Shown piece after piece: positions 9,301 to 16,841 of a stretch of DNA of 64,000 nt. The notes beneath the pieces are model-generated. The model was not told the DNA's origin. It worked only from the letters and a program-made list of their open reading frames with translations, and searched no databases. Origin of the DNA: Actinoallomurus bryophytorum (GTDB taxonomy: Bacteria; Actinomycetota; Actinomycetes; Streptosporangiales; Streptosporangiaceae). The stretch is from contig NZ_VFOZ01000001.1 of assembly GCF_006716425.1 (NCBI RefSeq), positions 4,278,001 through 4,342,000 of the forward strand, in the 5' to 3' direction. Each line of letters begins with the position of its first letter. Within the stretch, counting starts at the first letter, position 1. The translations under genes were made by a program, and so were the position numbers.

Positions 9301-10835
9301 CGGTCAAGCGTCCACCGGGTGCGAGCGGCCTGCTGAAGGTGCGCGTCGAGGGCGACCGTGGCCAGTGGCGCGAGGGCGTGATCGGCCCCGACGGCCTGCT
9401 GAAGATCGCGCCGATGCGGACGACCCGGCTGACGCTGCGGTTCCCCTTCGAGACTCCGCAGGTCACCGACGTCAAGATCCCGCACATCCCGACGCTGCGC
9501 CCCCTCCCCGGCCCGCGCCTGTCGCTGCCGTGCGGCCTGGGGCCGAAGGTCCAGATCGACGGGGTGACGGTTCAGACTCGTGCGAGCGGCACCTTCGCGG
9601 ACGTGCTCGCCGGCCGCCCGATACGTTTCGCCGCCTGCCGTACGGTCGCCCTGCGGGCCGGCGCGAACGAGCTGGACCCGGTGGCCTTCGACTCCTATCG
9701 CATCGACTCGGCCGTGGTGGACCCGGCCGGCGGGCTCTACGCCGCACCGCACGTGCAGTCGTCGTACGTGCAGGTCACGCGCTGGACCTCGCAGGACCGG
9801 AGCGTCGACGTCGACACAGGCCAGGACTCGTACCTGTCCGTGAACGAGAACTTCAACGCGGGCTGGCGGGCGACGATCGGCGGCCGCACGTTGCACCCGG
9901 TGCGGCTCGACGGCTGGCGGCAGGCGTGGGTCGTCCCCGCGGGCACGATCGGGACCGTGCACCTGACCTACGGGCCCGACCGGGTCTACCGCGCGGCCCT
10001 GTTCTCCGGGCTCGGGCTGTTGCCGCTGCTGCTCGTCGCGGGGCTGTGGCCGGTCCGGTTGACGCCGCTGCGGTCCCGCGTACGTGCCGGGCCGGTCGCG
10101 GCACGGGCCCATGGCCGGGTGATCGCGGTCGTGGGCGAGGTCGCGGCGACCCTGGTCTCGGCCGGAGTGGGCTACTGGGCCGGCGGAGTCGCGGGCGCGA
10201 GTGTCGCGGCGGTCGCGGCGGTGGCGTTCGCGTGGGCGCCGCGGCGGGAGCGTGCCTGGCTGCTGTCTCCCTGGACGGCCGCCGGGGTGTTGTTCGCGGC
10301 GGCCGCCGTCACGGTGGCGGGCGACCACGTGCACGGCCCGCATGCCGCGCTGGTCACCGAGACCCTGCCCGACCTAGGGTGCCTGGTCGTCCTCGCCCGC
10401 CTGGTCGTGGCGCTCAGCGGGTCGCCCGACCGGCGCGGCCGGGCCGGATGCGGGCCGGGCGGCACGTCGTCGCCGCGAGGCGAGCCGGAGGAACGGCTGC
10501 TCGATGTAGTAGTACGAGATCGTCGCGACGCCGACGGACAGCAGGGCGATCACCGGGAACTCCGTGAGGAAGTGCCCGCTGAAGGGCGTGTGGCCGACGA
10601 GGTCGCTCCAGCCGAGCAGGACCGGCACCTGCCAGAGGAAGACGCCGTAGGAGATGCGGCCCAGGAACCGCATGACCCGGTTGCCGAGAACGGCGCGCAT
10701 GACCGGATCGCCGGCGGGGGCCAGAGCCACCGGGGCGATGACGAAGAAGGCGACCACGCCGTAGGTGACGATCCGGAACTCCGAGGTCCAGATGGTGTCG
10801 ATCGTGGTGAGGTCGGTCGGTCCCGAGAGGGGTGA
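6318..10835 (+). CDS. aftD: AftD-like alpha-(1->3)-arabinofuranosyltransferase family protein (DUF3367)
   Basis: A 1505-residue GT-C polytopic enzyme. The first periplasmic loop reads DTKIDLPIDPVRFLGRALHL, close to the AftD signature that holds the catalytic acid residues. Membrane helices fill about 30-450. A long extracellular part follows with two discoidin/F5-8C-like carbohydrate-binding modules (about 716-830 and 945-1050), then more helices at about 1230-1370. Known AftD enzymes transfer arabinofuranose from a decaprenyl carrier onto arabinan. Whether this organism makes arabinan is unknown. The GTG start at 6318 overlaps the GT4 gene; an ATG at 6330 is an alternative. The last 130 codons (after about 10440) are antisense to a conserved acyltransferase gene and have the Glu/Asp/Arg-rich composition of antisense frames, so the natural C-terminus may be shorter (a lost stop or an error). 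Confidence 0.85.
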   Translation: MGRWMAAVTRTAVAARPSGGEAAADELDPRLRERLRVLLCCLCLSLLASATRPGKIVPDTKIDLPIDPVRFLGRALHLWDIEQFGQLQNQAAGYLFPMGPFYVAGHLAGIPAWIIQRFWFALLLCVAFLGVRRLAERLDLGSPGARLVGAMAYALSPHALASMGINSSEYLPLAMLPWIVLPLATVTRRGESEGRGSGRIKAAARSGLAVACCGGINATAVLAVLVVPALFVLTRPRGTARVRLLAWWGVAVAFATAWWSVPLLLLGKYAFSWLTYTEKASTTTSTTSLVNVFRGTERWVNVLTVDGSPWLPLGHVFLTETLPILATAAVAALGVAGLARRGLPQRTFLLVTLVLGVTIIVAGHTGPFATEFRHLIDGPLSPFRNLYKFDGVVRLPLALGLIHLLTPLGARRRRRTWSVAAALVALAGVAAATLGTGLSVTGDFSSVPPYWRQATAWLNGHAGDQGVITVPGSRFAEYLWGRPLDEITEPLMTTRWAERQIVPAGSAGLTRLMDAVDQRLTSGQGSSGLTQVLGRMGVRYILVRNDLKRDDLRGAWPARIHEALYSSPGITRAAAFGNVAVGTTLPDDAVGTIDQPYPPVEVFEVAGADSVVSMTGVDQALRVYGSPEAMLTMADNGLLDGRPVLLDDDDPQAPGRAAVSDSLRRVQRNFGELRGQTSPTMTADQRPGRPGDERDFMENAWDRYSTVATYTGIKDVTASSSASDIDSIAQLDDPGTLPYAAIDGNQWTQWKTGGWNGPVGQWLKVDFGRPVTPRNVTATFTQDPLLGPPPSRIEISTQNGKVEQNLAPTSTAQPLAVAPGKTTWLRVRILAIAGRPLVPAGARVGLSELHIDGVQALRHYRLPTTPGGGTAVMTRAPGRLSACMQGSVRWVCSPELARQDEEGFAFDRVFNAAVASKAKLTGTAALIDTKLIQRYMSTDPRIDVTASSVATNEPAGMARSAYDDDPATTWVPAAADTDPSLALKWGRAAVVRQVTVKRPPGASGLLKVRVEGDRGQWREGVIGPDGLLKIAPMRTTRLTLRFPFETPQVTDVKIPHIPTLRPLPGPRLSLPCGLGPKVQIDGVTVQTRASGTFADVLAGRPIRFAACRTVALRAGANELDPVAFDSYRIDSAVVDPAGGLYAAPHVQSSYVQVTRWTSQDRSVDVDTGQDSYLSVNENFNAGWRATIGGRTLHPVRLDGWRQAWVVPAGTIGTVHLTYGPDRVYRAALFSGLGLLPLLLVAGLWPVRLTPLRSRVRAGPVAARAHGRVIAVVGEVAATLVSAGVGYWAGGVAGASVAAVAAVAFAWAPRRERAWLLSPWTAAGVLFAAAAVTVAGDHVHGPHAALVTETLPDLGCLVVLARLVVALSGSPDRRGRAGCGPGGTSSPRGEPEERLLDVVVRDRRDADGQQGDHRELREEVPAEGRVADEVAPAEQDRHLPEEDAVGDAAQEPHDPVAENGAHDRIAGGGQSHRGDDEEGDHAVGDDPELRGPDGVDRGEVGRSREG

Positions 10836-11696
10836 GGCGGCGATGCAGTACGCCACCGCCGCGATCAGCCAGCACGTGCCCCACGACCGCGCCACGGTGC
10901 GGCCGAACCGCGCCGCGCGCGCCGACCCCGTACGTGCCCGTACCGACACGACCGCCAGCGCCATGCCGATCGCGAACCACGCGAAGTAGCGCGGCAGCCA
11001 CTCGCCGAGCAGCGGCGCGTACGCCGGTTGGAAAAGGAAGATCGTGTAGACGAAGGACAGCGCGGCGTACCCGGCGATGCCCCGCAGCAGGCGCCGGGCC
11101 CGCCGGGCGGCGTCGGGTGTGCCCCGCTCGCCGAGCCGTGCGTACCGGCCGAGGAGGACGGCGGTCACCGGCAGGAGGACGTACCAGGCGACCTCGACGG
11201 TGAGGCTCCAGATCTGCCAGAGGCCCTCGGGTCCGAGGCCGTTGCCCCACCACGGATGGGGGTCGTAGGTGTAGCTGAACGTCAGCAGCCTCAGCCAGGT
11301 CCAGACGTCGCCGAGGTGGGAGCTCAGGATGACGATCATCACGTACGCGACGAGCACCCAGTACGCGGGCAGGATGCGGAACGCACGGCGCCAGAAGTAC
11401 GTGCGGACGCGTACGGTGCGGTCGCCGGCGACGTCGAGCAGCTGCGCGACCCACGGACGGTAGAGCAGGAGCCCGGACAGCGTGAAGAAGACCGTCACCG
11501 CGATCGCGCCGCCGGAGAACAGCCACGCCACGGCGTTCTGCTTCAGGGTGGCGCCGGTGTCGGCCGACACGTGCAACACCAGGACCCCGAACGCGGCGAT
11601 CGCGCGCACGCCGTCCAGCGCGTCGTAGTGCTCGTCCGATCTGGGCCGGACGGTCTCCGGGCGCGCGTTCGTCGCACTGGGTGTCTGGGCTGTCAC
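10374..11696 (-). CDS. Acyltransferase family 3 (OafA-like) membrane protein
   Basis: About 440 residues with around ten membrane helices. The first helix carries the family pattern YDALDGVRAIAAFGVLVLHVS, with the expected catalytic-type His in helix 1. The C-terminal helix ends SYYYIEQPFLRL, again typical. Such enzymes O-acylate surface sugars or lipids. I place the start at GTG 11696, because GGAGG (complement of 11703-11707) is 6 nt ahead of it; a TTG two codons upstream is possible but sits on the ribosome site. Its 3' end overlaps the AftD-like frame tail to tail by 462 bp. It is divergent from the DUF3068 gene. Placement suggests it decorates the glycan built by the neighbouring transferases, as for Rv0228 in mycobacteria. 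Confidence 0.85.
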   Translation of the reverse strand: MTAQTPSATNARPETVRPRSDEHYDALDGVRAIAAFGVLVLHVSADTGATLKQNAVAWLFSGGAIAVTVFFTLSGLLLYRPWVAQLLDVAGDRTVRVRTYFWRRAFRILPAYWVLVAYVMIVILSSHLGDVWTWLRLLTFSYTYDPHPWWGNGLGPEGLWQIWSLTVEVAWYVLLPVTAVLLGRYARLGERGTPDAARRARRLLRGIAGYAALSFVYTIFLFQPAYAPLLGEWLPRYFAWFAIGMALAVVSVRARTGSARAARFGRTVARSWGTCWLIAAVAYCIAASPLSGPTDLTTIDTIWTSEFRIVTYGVVAFFVIAPVALAPAGDPVMRAVLGNRVMRFLGRISYGVFLWQVPVLLGWSDLVGHTPFSGHFLTEFPVIALLSVGVATISYYYIEQPFLRLASRRRRAARPASGPAAPVGRPAERHDQAGEDDQAP

Positions 11697-11724
11697 GGGC
11701 AACCTCCGGGGCCGGGATCAGAAG

Positions 11725-11781
11725 CCTACGCGTAGGTAACATGATCGTCACAAAGGCCATCCCATCGGTTCACAAATGCCA
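11725..11781. promoter_or_regulatory. Divergent control region: palindrome plus GTNAC direct repeats
   Basis: Between the acyltransferase and DUF3068 genes there is a perfect 12-bp palindrome CCTACGCGTAGG (11725-11736). It is followed by GTAACA (11736) and GTCACA (11747), 11 bp apart, and another TTCACA at 11769, 22 bp further on the same helical face. The longer copies TCACAAAGGCCA (11748) and TCACAAATGCCA (11770) differ at one base. GTNAC-N6-GTNAC is the arrangement recognised by MtrA-type regulators. The repeats are seen; the regulator is inferred. Confidence 0.5.
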
Positions 11782-11823
11782 CATTCGCTTATGATTCAGG
11801 CAATTTCCCCTGGGAGGTCAACG

Positions 11824-12912
11824 GTGCGGCGCAATGTCGGTTTGGTGTTGATCGGCGTCGGAGCGTTTTTTATCGCACTCGCTCCGTTGGTGCGTTTCTA
11901 CGTGGCACGGCAACTGATCGCCGCGCCCCTTAACGTCTATGAGAAGACCACGCTCCGTGCCGATGGGGCCACGTATCTGGACACCACTCAATGGAAGCTC
12001 CAGAAGGGCGCCACGGTCACCGCCACCAACACCACTCGTGGCGACGTCCACGCTGGTGACGGCAAGGTCGCGGTCTGGGACTCGTTCACCTCGATCGAGG
12101 ACACGGCCGCCAACGCGAAGATCGAGACGCAGGCACAGCGCGCCGTCTTCGACCGTCGTACCGCGCAGTTGCGCGACGGTCGCGGAGCGTCGGTGAACAG
12201 TGACGGCGCGGTAAAGCAGACGGGAGTCGGCCTCTTCTGGCCCGTCGGCGTGAAGCGCAAGTCCTACCCCTATTTCGACACCAGCACGAAGCGCGCCTGG
12301 CCCATGAACTACGAGGGCGAGGAAAAGGTCCAGGGGATCAAGACCTACCGCTTCGTCCAGCAGATCCCGCCGACCGTAACGGACTCGATCAAGCCGGGTG
12401 TGCCCGCGTCGCTGCTGGGCCTGCCGGCGGCCCAGGTGTCCAAGCTCCCGGGCTATGACAAGAAGAACAACGCGGTGGCGGTGGACCGCGTCTACCAGTC
12501 GACGGTCACGGCGTGGGTCGACCCGCGTACCGGGGCCCCGGTCAACCAGGAGCAGAAGGTCACGCAGACGCTGCGCACCAGCGACGGCGTCGACCGGCTC
12601 GTCGTGGCGGACCTGGACCTGAAGATGACGCCCGAGAGCCAGAAAAGCCTCGTGCACACCTCGAACACCGAGGCCACGAAGATCGGCCTGGTCAAGAGCT
12701 GGCTGCCGTACGGCGGCGGCGGTCTCGGCCTGATCCTGCTCATCGCGGGACTCCTGCTCCTCGTCTCCGCACGGCGTAGGCCCGCGCACCGCGCCGTCGG
12801 TTCGGGCACGTCCGCTGGGAACGGGGCGAAGGCCGAGGACACCGAGAACGCTGACGGCCCCCGGGCCGCCGGCGATGAGCCGGCCGACCGGGAGCCGTCC
12901 TCTGAGTCCTGA
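11824..12912 (+). CDS. DUF3068 (PorA-family-like) membrane protein
   Basis: A 362-residue protein with one N-terminal helix (about 5-25, GLVLIGVGAFFIALAPLV), a large beta-rich extracytoplasmic region and a second helix near 300-322 (GGGGLGLILLIAGLLLLVSA), followed by a disordered acidic cytoplasmic tail. This matches DUF3068 proteins, which databases label PorA family; the mycobacterial counterpart is Rv0227c. No enzymatic motif is visible. The start is GTG 11824 behind GGGAGGT with 6 nt spacing; an upstream in-frame ATG at 11776 lies within promoter DNA and lacks a ribosome site. Shared promoter with the acyltransferase and gene order support a role in envelope glycan or lipid export; that is inference. 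Confidence 0.8.
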   Translation: MRRNVGLVLIGVGAFFIALAPLVRFYVARQLIAAPLNVYEKTTLRADGATYLDTTQWKLQKGATVTATNTTRGDVHAGDGKVAVWDSFTSIEDTAANAKIETQAQRAVFDRRTAQLRDGRGASVNSDGAVKQTGVGLFWPVGVKRKSYPYFDTSTKRAWPMNYEGEEKVQGIKTYRFVQQIPPTVTDSIKPGVPASLLGLPAAQVSKLPGYDKKNNAVAVDRVYQSTVTAWVDPRTGAPVNQEQKVTQTLRTSDGVDRLVVADLDLKMTPESQKSLVHTSNTEATKIGLVKSWLPYGGGGLGLILLIAGLLLLVSARRRPAHRAVGSGTSAGNGAKAEDTENADGPRAAGDEPADREPSSES

Positions 12913-12931
12913 CCTCCTGGCCGGTGGTCAG
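12909..12931. terminator. Hairpin between convergent DUF3068 and M1 peptidase genes
   Basis: CTGACC-T-CC / GG-T-GGTCAG with a five-base TGGCC loop spans both stop codons. No T-tract follows, which is normal for actinomycete terminators. It could serve both genes. Confidence 0.5.
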
Positions 12932-14304
12932 CCGTCGATGCGGTGCTGGGTCCAGAACGACGTCAGGTCGGTCGTGGTCAGCGCCTGGGCCGCCGCCTTG
13001 AACTCGGCGGTAGTAGAGACGCCGTACCAGTGGGACGCCGCGTAGTCGTGCGTCAGCTTGGTCATGGCGGTGGTGCCGAGCACCCGGCTCAGGTCGTGCA
13101 GTGCGCAGCGGCCGTAGGTGTACACGACCGTCGAGTACCGGCTCGAGTGGGCGTCCCAGTACGCCATCGAGTTGGTGATCTTCTCGGCGGACGAGGCCCA
13201 CGAGACGCTGTTCCAGCAACCGGAGCCGGTGTTGCCCTGGTAGAGGTCGGTGGCGTAGTCGGCGAACGACTCGTCCAGCCAGGGGCTGGTGTACTCATCG
13301 TCGCCGACGATGCCGTACCACCACTGGTGGGCGAGCTCGTGCGCCATCGCGGTGGAGCTGACCAGGTCCAGGATGAACCCGGGGTACTCCATGCCGCCGA
13401 ACCAGAAGTTGTTGTCCAGGACGACGTCGGCCTCGCCGTACGGATAGGCGCCGAACCGCTGGCTGTGCGCGTCCAGCGCCGACTTCGAGGTGTTCAGCAT
13501 CGAGGTCGCCGAGCCGGCCGAGATGTTGCTCACGCGGTAGACGTTGACCTTCACCCCTCCGGTGGAGGTGCCGGTGGTGAGGGTGAACGGCCCGGCCGCC
13601 CAGGCGAAGTCGCGCACCTTCGAGGCGGTCGCGGTCGTGATCGTACGGCCCGAGGCGCCGGCCTGGTCCACGGACGTCCCGGTCGCCGGGACCTTGAGCG
13701 AGGTCGGGTGGTCGAGCGTGACGGTGAAGTCGCTCGCCAGTGAGTAGAAGGACTCGCCGTTGTTGGTGTACGGGTTCAGGTGCCAGCCCGCGCCGTCGTG
13801 CACGGCCAGCACCGGCAGCGCGTTGCCGATGAAGTTGTAGGACCCGTCGTGACCGAAGCGGTCGGCGCCGCTCGGCACGACGATGCTCAGGTCGAAGCCG
13901 ACGGTGCCACGTGCGCCCTGCGCCAGGGGAGCGGACAGGGTGATCTTCAACGCGGTGCAGCCGACCTCGAGCGCGCCGGCCGTGCCGCCGGTCACGTTCG
14001 TCACGGTGATCGGCGTGGACGGGCAGCTGCCGTGGTAGTTGTCCCACAGCCGCAGGTAGACCTCGTTCAGCGGGTCGGCCGCGGCGTTGGTGAAGCTCAC
14101 CGACTCGTGCCCGGTCCAGGTGGTGCCGGACGTGTTGCTGGTCAGGCTGACCGTGTACGACGGAGAGGCCGGCGTACGGGTCGGGTCGGCGGCCAGGCGT
14201 GAGGCGGCGTGGGCGGGCGCCCGTACGGTCTCGGCCGCCTGCGCGGCGGTCAGCGGCGTCATCGCCGCGACCAGGGCGGCAAGGATCGCGATCTTTGTTC
14301 TCAT
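12928..14304 (-). CDS. Secreted M1 family (aminopeptidase N-like) zinc metallopeptidase
   Basis: The 458-residue precursor starts with a clear signal peptide (MRTKIAILAALVAAMTPLTA, cleavage probably after AQA). An N-terminal beta domain is followed by the gluzincin site HELAH at 322-326, with the third zinc ligand E345 in PWLDESFADY. M1 enzymes release N-terminal residues from peptides. At about 458 residues it is a short M1 form without the long C-terminal helical domain, as in many secreted actinomycete homologues. ATG 14304 is chosen because GGGAG lies 7 nt upstream; a longer frame to 14367 would run through a hairpin. It lies just downstream of the M4 peptidase on the same strand; together they would degrade extracellular protein. 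Confidence 0.85.
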   Translation of the reverse strand: MRTKIAILAALVAAMTPLTAAQAAETVRAPAHAASRLAADPTRTPASPSYTVSLTSNTSGTTWTGHESVSFTNAAADPLNEVYLRLWDNYHGSCPSTPITVTNVTGGTAGALEVGCTALKITLSAPLAQGARGTVGFDLSIVVPSGADRFGHDGSYNFIGNALPVLAVHDGAGWHLNPYTNNGESFYSLASDFTVTLDHPTSLKVPATGTSVDQAGASGRTITTATASKVRDFAWAAGPFTLTTGTSTGGVKVNVYRVSNISAGSATSMLNTSKSALDAHSQRFGAYPYGEADVVLDNNFWFGGMEYPGFILDLVSSTAMAHELAHQWWYGIVGDDEYTSPWLDESFADYATDLYQGNTGSGCWNSVSWASSAEKITNSMAYWDAHSSRYSTVVYTYGRCALHDLSRVLGTTAMTKLTHDYAASHWYGVSTTAEFKAAAQALTTTDLTSFWTQHRIDG

Positions 14305-14324
14305 CTTGGAACTCCCGAGGATGC

Positions 14325-14358
14325 GAGGGCCCCGGGTGCTCGCGCCCCCGGGGCCCTC
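14325..14358 (-). terminator. 12-bp perfect hairpin between the M4 and M1 peptidase genes
   Basis: GAGGGCCCCGGG (14325-14336) and its exact complement CCCGGGGCCCTC (14347-14358) enclose a 10-nt loop. It lies 11 bp after the M4 stop and 20 bp before the M1 ATG. No T-run follows. It could end most M4 transcripts or protect their 3' ends while letting some transcription reach the M1 gene. Confidence 0.65.
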
Positions 14359-14369
14359 TTGGATCACGG

Positions 14370-16841
14370 TCAGGACGCGTTGACCGCCACGTCGTCGAGG
14401 ACGAAGCTGGTCTGCAAGGACGAGTCCTCGGTGCCGGTGAACGATAGCGTCACGGTCTGGCCTGCGAAGGAAGACACGTCAAAGGTCTTGTTCGCGTAGC
14501 CGGATGCGGCGTTGGCGTTGCTGTAGGTGGCGAGTGTGGTGCTACCGACCTTGACGGTGAGCTTGTCGTAGGCCGTGGAGCCGGTCTCGTCGGTGTCGAT
14601 GTGCAGCCACAGGCTGAGCGAGGCGTGGCAGCCCGCCGGGATGGTGATCGACTGGGTGGCCGTGTCGGTGTGCGTGGTGGCGTAGCCGTTGAGCCAGGCG
14701 AAGTGCGTACCGGAGTGCGCGGTCTCACCGTTGCCGTTGGCCGAGACGACACCCGAGGTGGTCGTCCACGGCGTGGTCCCGCTCTCGAAGCCGCCGTTCG
14801 TCACCTTGTCGCCCGACGAGGAGCAGCCGCCGCCGACCGGGTTGACCGTCCACGTGAACGTGGCCGATCCGGTCGCGTTGGAGGTGTTCTTCGCCGTCAC
14901 CGTGACCGAGGAGCTGCCGGCGGTGGTGGGGGTGCCGGAGATCAGGCCGCTGGTGGCGTTGATCGACAGCCCGGCGGGCAGGCCCGTCGCGCTGTAAGTC
15001 AGCGTCTGGCCGGCCGGGTCGGAGGCCTGGATCTGCAGGCTGGCGGCCGTACCGACCGTGCTGGACTGGCTACCGGGGTTGGTCACCGACGGTGCTCCGG
15101 GCTGGCCGGGGCAGGTGCCGGGGACCGGGTCGGAGCCGGTGACGCTGACGGCGGCCCAGGCGGCGTTCACCGCGTTGTACTCGGTGCAGTGGGTGCCGTA
15201 CAGGTCCGCGGCGGCCTTGAGCGAGTCGGTACGCGCGTTGGCGTAGGTCTCGTTGCTGTTGGCGTACGACGCGAGCGCCCGGTACCAGATCTTGGCGGAC
15301 TTGTCGTTGCCGATGCCGGTGAGCGTGGAGCTGTTGCAGGTCGGGCTGTTGCCGTACCCGTGGTTGCCGCTACCGACGGCCAGCAGGAAGAACCAGTGGA
15401 TGAGCGGGCCGTTGGAGTAGTGCGGGTCGAGCCCGCCGTTGGCGCTGGTGTAGCAGTTCGGCGAGGCGCCGTCGAGCGAGGGCTGGTACATGTAGCGCAG
15501 CGGCGTGCCGTTGCCGTTGATGTTGATCAGCTCGCCCATGGTGTAGTCGGGCGTGTCCTTGGCGTTGTTGGCGTAGAACTCCACCATCGTCCCGAAGATG
15601 TCGCTGGTGCCCTCGTTCATGCCACCGGTCTCGCCGTTCTCCTCCCAGCCGGTGAGCGCGCCGCTGACACCGTGGCTCATCTCGTGCCCGGCCACGTCGA
15701 TCTCGACCAGCGGCTTGGAGTTGCCCGAGCCGTCGCCGTACGTCATCTGGGAGCCGTCCCAGAAGGCGTTGACGTACGCGTTGCCGTAGTGCGTCCGCGA
15801 AGGCACACCGGCGCCGGTGCCGAAGATGCCGTTACGGCCGTGGGTGTTCTTGTAGTAGTCGAACGTCTCCGCGGCGCCGTAGTGCGCGTCGACGCCGGCC
15901 GAGGCCGCGTCGCTGTTGGTGCCGTTGCCGAACGTCCCGGTGGTGTTGCTGAAGGTCGTGCCGGTCCCGCTCGTGGCGTGGTTCAGGTTCGTGGTGAACC
16001 CGTTGCCGTGCGAGGGGTCCTTCATCGAGTACGTGCTGCCGGACTGGGTCAGGTCGATCGGCACGCTACCGCTGTAGATCGAGTTGCCCGTGCCGCCCAC
16101 GAGGGGCGCGGCCGCGCTGCCGGCCGCACTGTTGGCCTCGGCGGCCTTCTGCTGGGCCGGGGAGAGCAGCGTGTCGATCTCGTCCCGCTGGGTGACGACC
16201 TTTCCCTTGGTGGCGTCCACCAGGACGTGCAGGACGCTCGGCGTACGGTCGGCCCGTACGCCCTTGACGACGGTCTCCCACACGAGCTGGGAGGACCGGC
16301 CGGTGGCCCAGACCGCCAGGTGCGGCTTGCCGACGGAGGCGACCGTCCCGTGCAGCTGCGCGCGGGACGTGCTTGCGGCGGCGGACGCGGCGACCTTGGG
16401 GGAGGTCGAGACCGCGGCGGCGGGTGTGGCCGTGTTCACCGCGCGGTAGGAACCGCCCGGCTTGAGGTGCACGACCAGGTCACCGCCGTAGACGGGCAGG
16501 CCGTGGAACGTACGGTCGAAGCGCACGTCGGCGGAGCCGTCCTTGGCGACGACGACCGAACGCTCGGTGAACGCGTTGCCCGACCGTACGTGGGCGGTGC
16601 TCTTGTGCGCGGACAGGGCCTTGCGCGCGTCGGCGACCACCCGCTTCCGGGTGGCGGCCGACGGATTGGTGGTGAAGTCGTCCTTCGTGAACGCCGAGTG
16701 GCCCGCGGGCTGGGTCCTGGCGGGTGCGGGCGGCTTGGCGGGGGAGGCGGGTGATGCACTGGCAGCGGGGGCTGCCAGCAGCGCGGCCGCGACGGCGAGT
16801 GTGGCGGTAGCCGACACCGTCGCGATGCGTGGTCTGAACAT
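14370..16841 (-). CDS. Secreted M4 (thermolysin) metallopeptidase with Ig and carbohydrate-binding-like domains
   Basis: The 823-residue precursor has a signal peptide (MFRPRIATVSATATLAVAAA...), an FTP/PepSY propeptide to about 220, and a thermolysin catalytic domain with HEMSH at 386-390 and E410 in GGMNEGTSD. A putative-Ig (He_PIG) domain follows (about 585-670, ending SATFTWTVNP), then a C-terminal jelly-roll that begins NGGFESGTTPW and probably binds polymers. Thermolysins cleave before bulky hydrophobic residues after autoprocessing of the propeptide. ATG 16841 is preferred over an upstream in-frame codon at 16904 because the signal peptide begins there; AAAGGA is 11-12 nt upstream. A 531-bp leader with a long palindrome precedes it. 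Confidence 0.9.
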   Translation of the reverse strand: MFRPRIATVSATATLAVAAALLAAPAASASPASPAKPPAPARTQPAGHSAFTKDDFTTNPSAATRKRVVADARKALSAHKSTAHVRSGNAFTERSVVVAKDGSADVRFDRTFHGLPVYGGDLVVHLKPGGSYRAVNTATPAAAVSTSPKVAASAAASTSRAQLHGTVASVGKPHLAVWATGRSSQLVWETVVKGVRADRTPSVLHVLVDATKGKVVTQRDEIDTLLSPAQQKAAEANSAAGSAAAPLVGGTGNSIYSGSVPIDLTQSGSTYSMKDPSHGNGFTTNLNHATSGTGTTFSNTTGTFGNGTNSDAASAGVDAHYGAAETFDYYKNTHGRNGIFGTGAGVPSRTHYGNAYVNAFWDGSQMTYGDGSGNSKPLVEIDVAGHEMSHGVSGALTGWEENGETGGMNEGTSDIFGTMVEFYANNAKDTPDYTMGELININGNGTPLRYMYQPSLDGASPNCYTSANGGLDPHYSNGPLIHWFFLLAVGSGNHGYGNSPTCNSSTLTGIGNDKSAKIWYRALASYANSNETYANARTDSLKAAADLYGTHCTEYNAVNAAWAAVSVTGSDPVPGTCPGQPGAPSVTNPGSQSSTVGTAASLQIQASDPAGQTLTYSATGLPAGLSINATSGLISGTPTTAGSSSVTVTAKNTSNATGSATFTWTVNPVGGGCSSSGDKVTNGGFESGTTPWTTTSGVVSANGNGETAHSGTHFAWLNGYATTHTDTATQSITIPAGCHASLSLWLHIDTDETGSTAYDKLTVKVGSTTLATYSNANAASGYANKTFDVSSFAGQTVTLSFTGTEDSSLQTSFVLDDVAVNAS

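Noticed and set aside
8016-10343. 775-residue open frame on the minus strand
   Set aside because: It is antisense to the AftD-like gene, His/Arg/Gly-rich, with no homology that I can see.
14601-16754. 717-residue open frame on the plus strand
   Set aside because: It is antisense to the M4 peptidase, which has intact catalytic motifs. The valine/glycine/arginine-rich content is typical of shadow frames.
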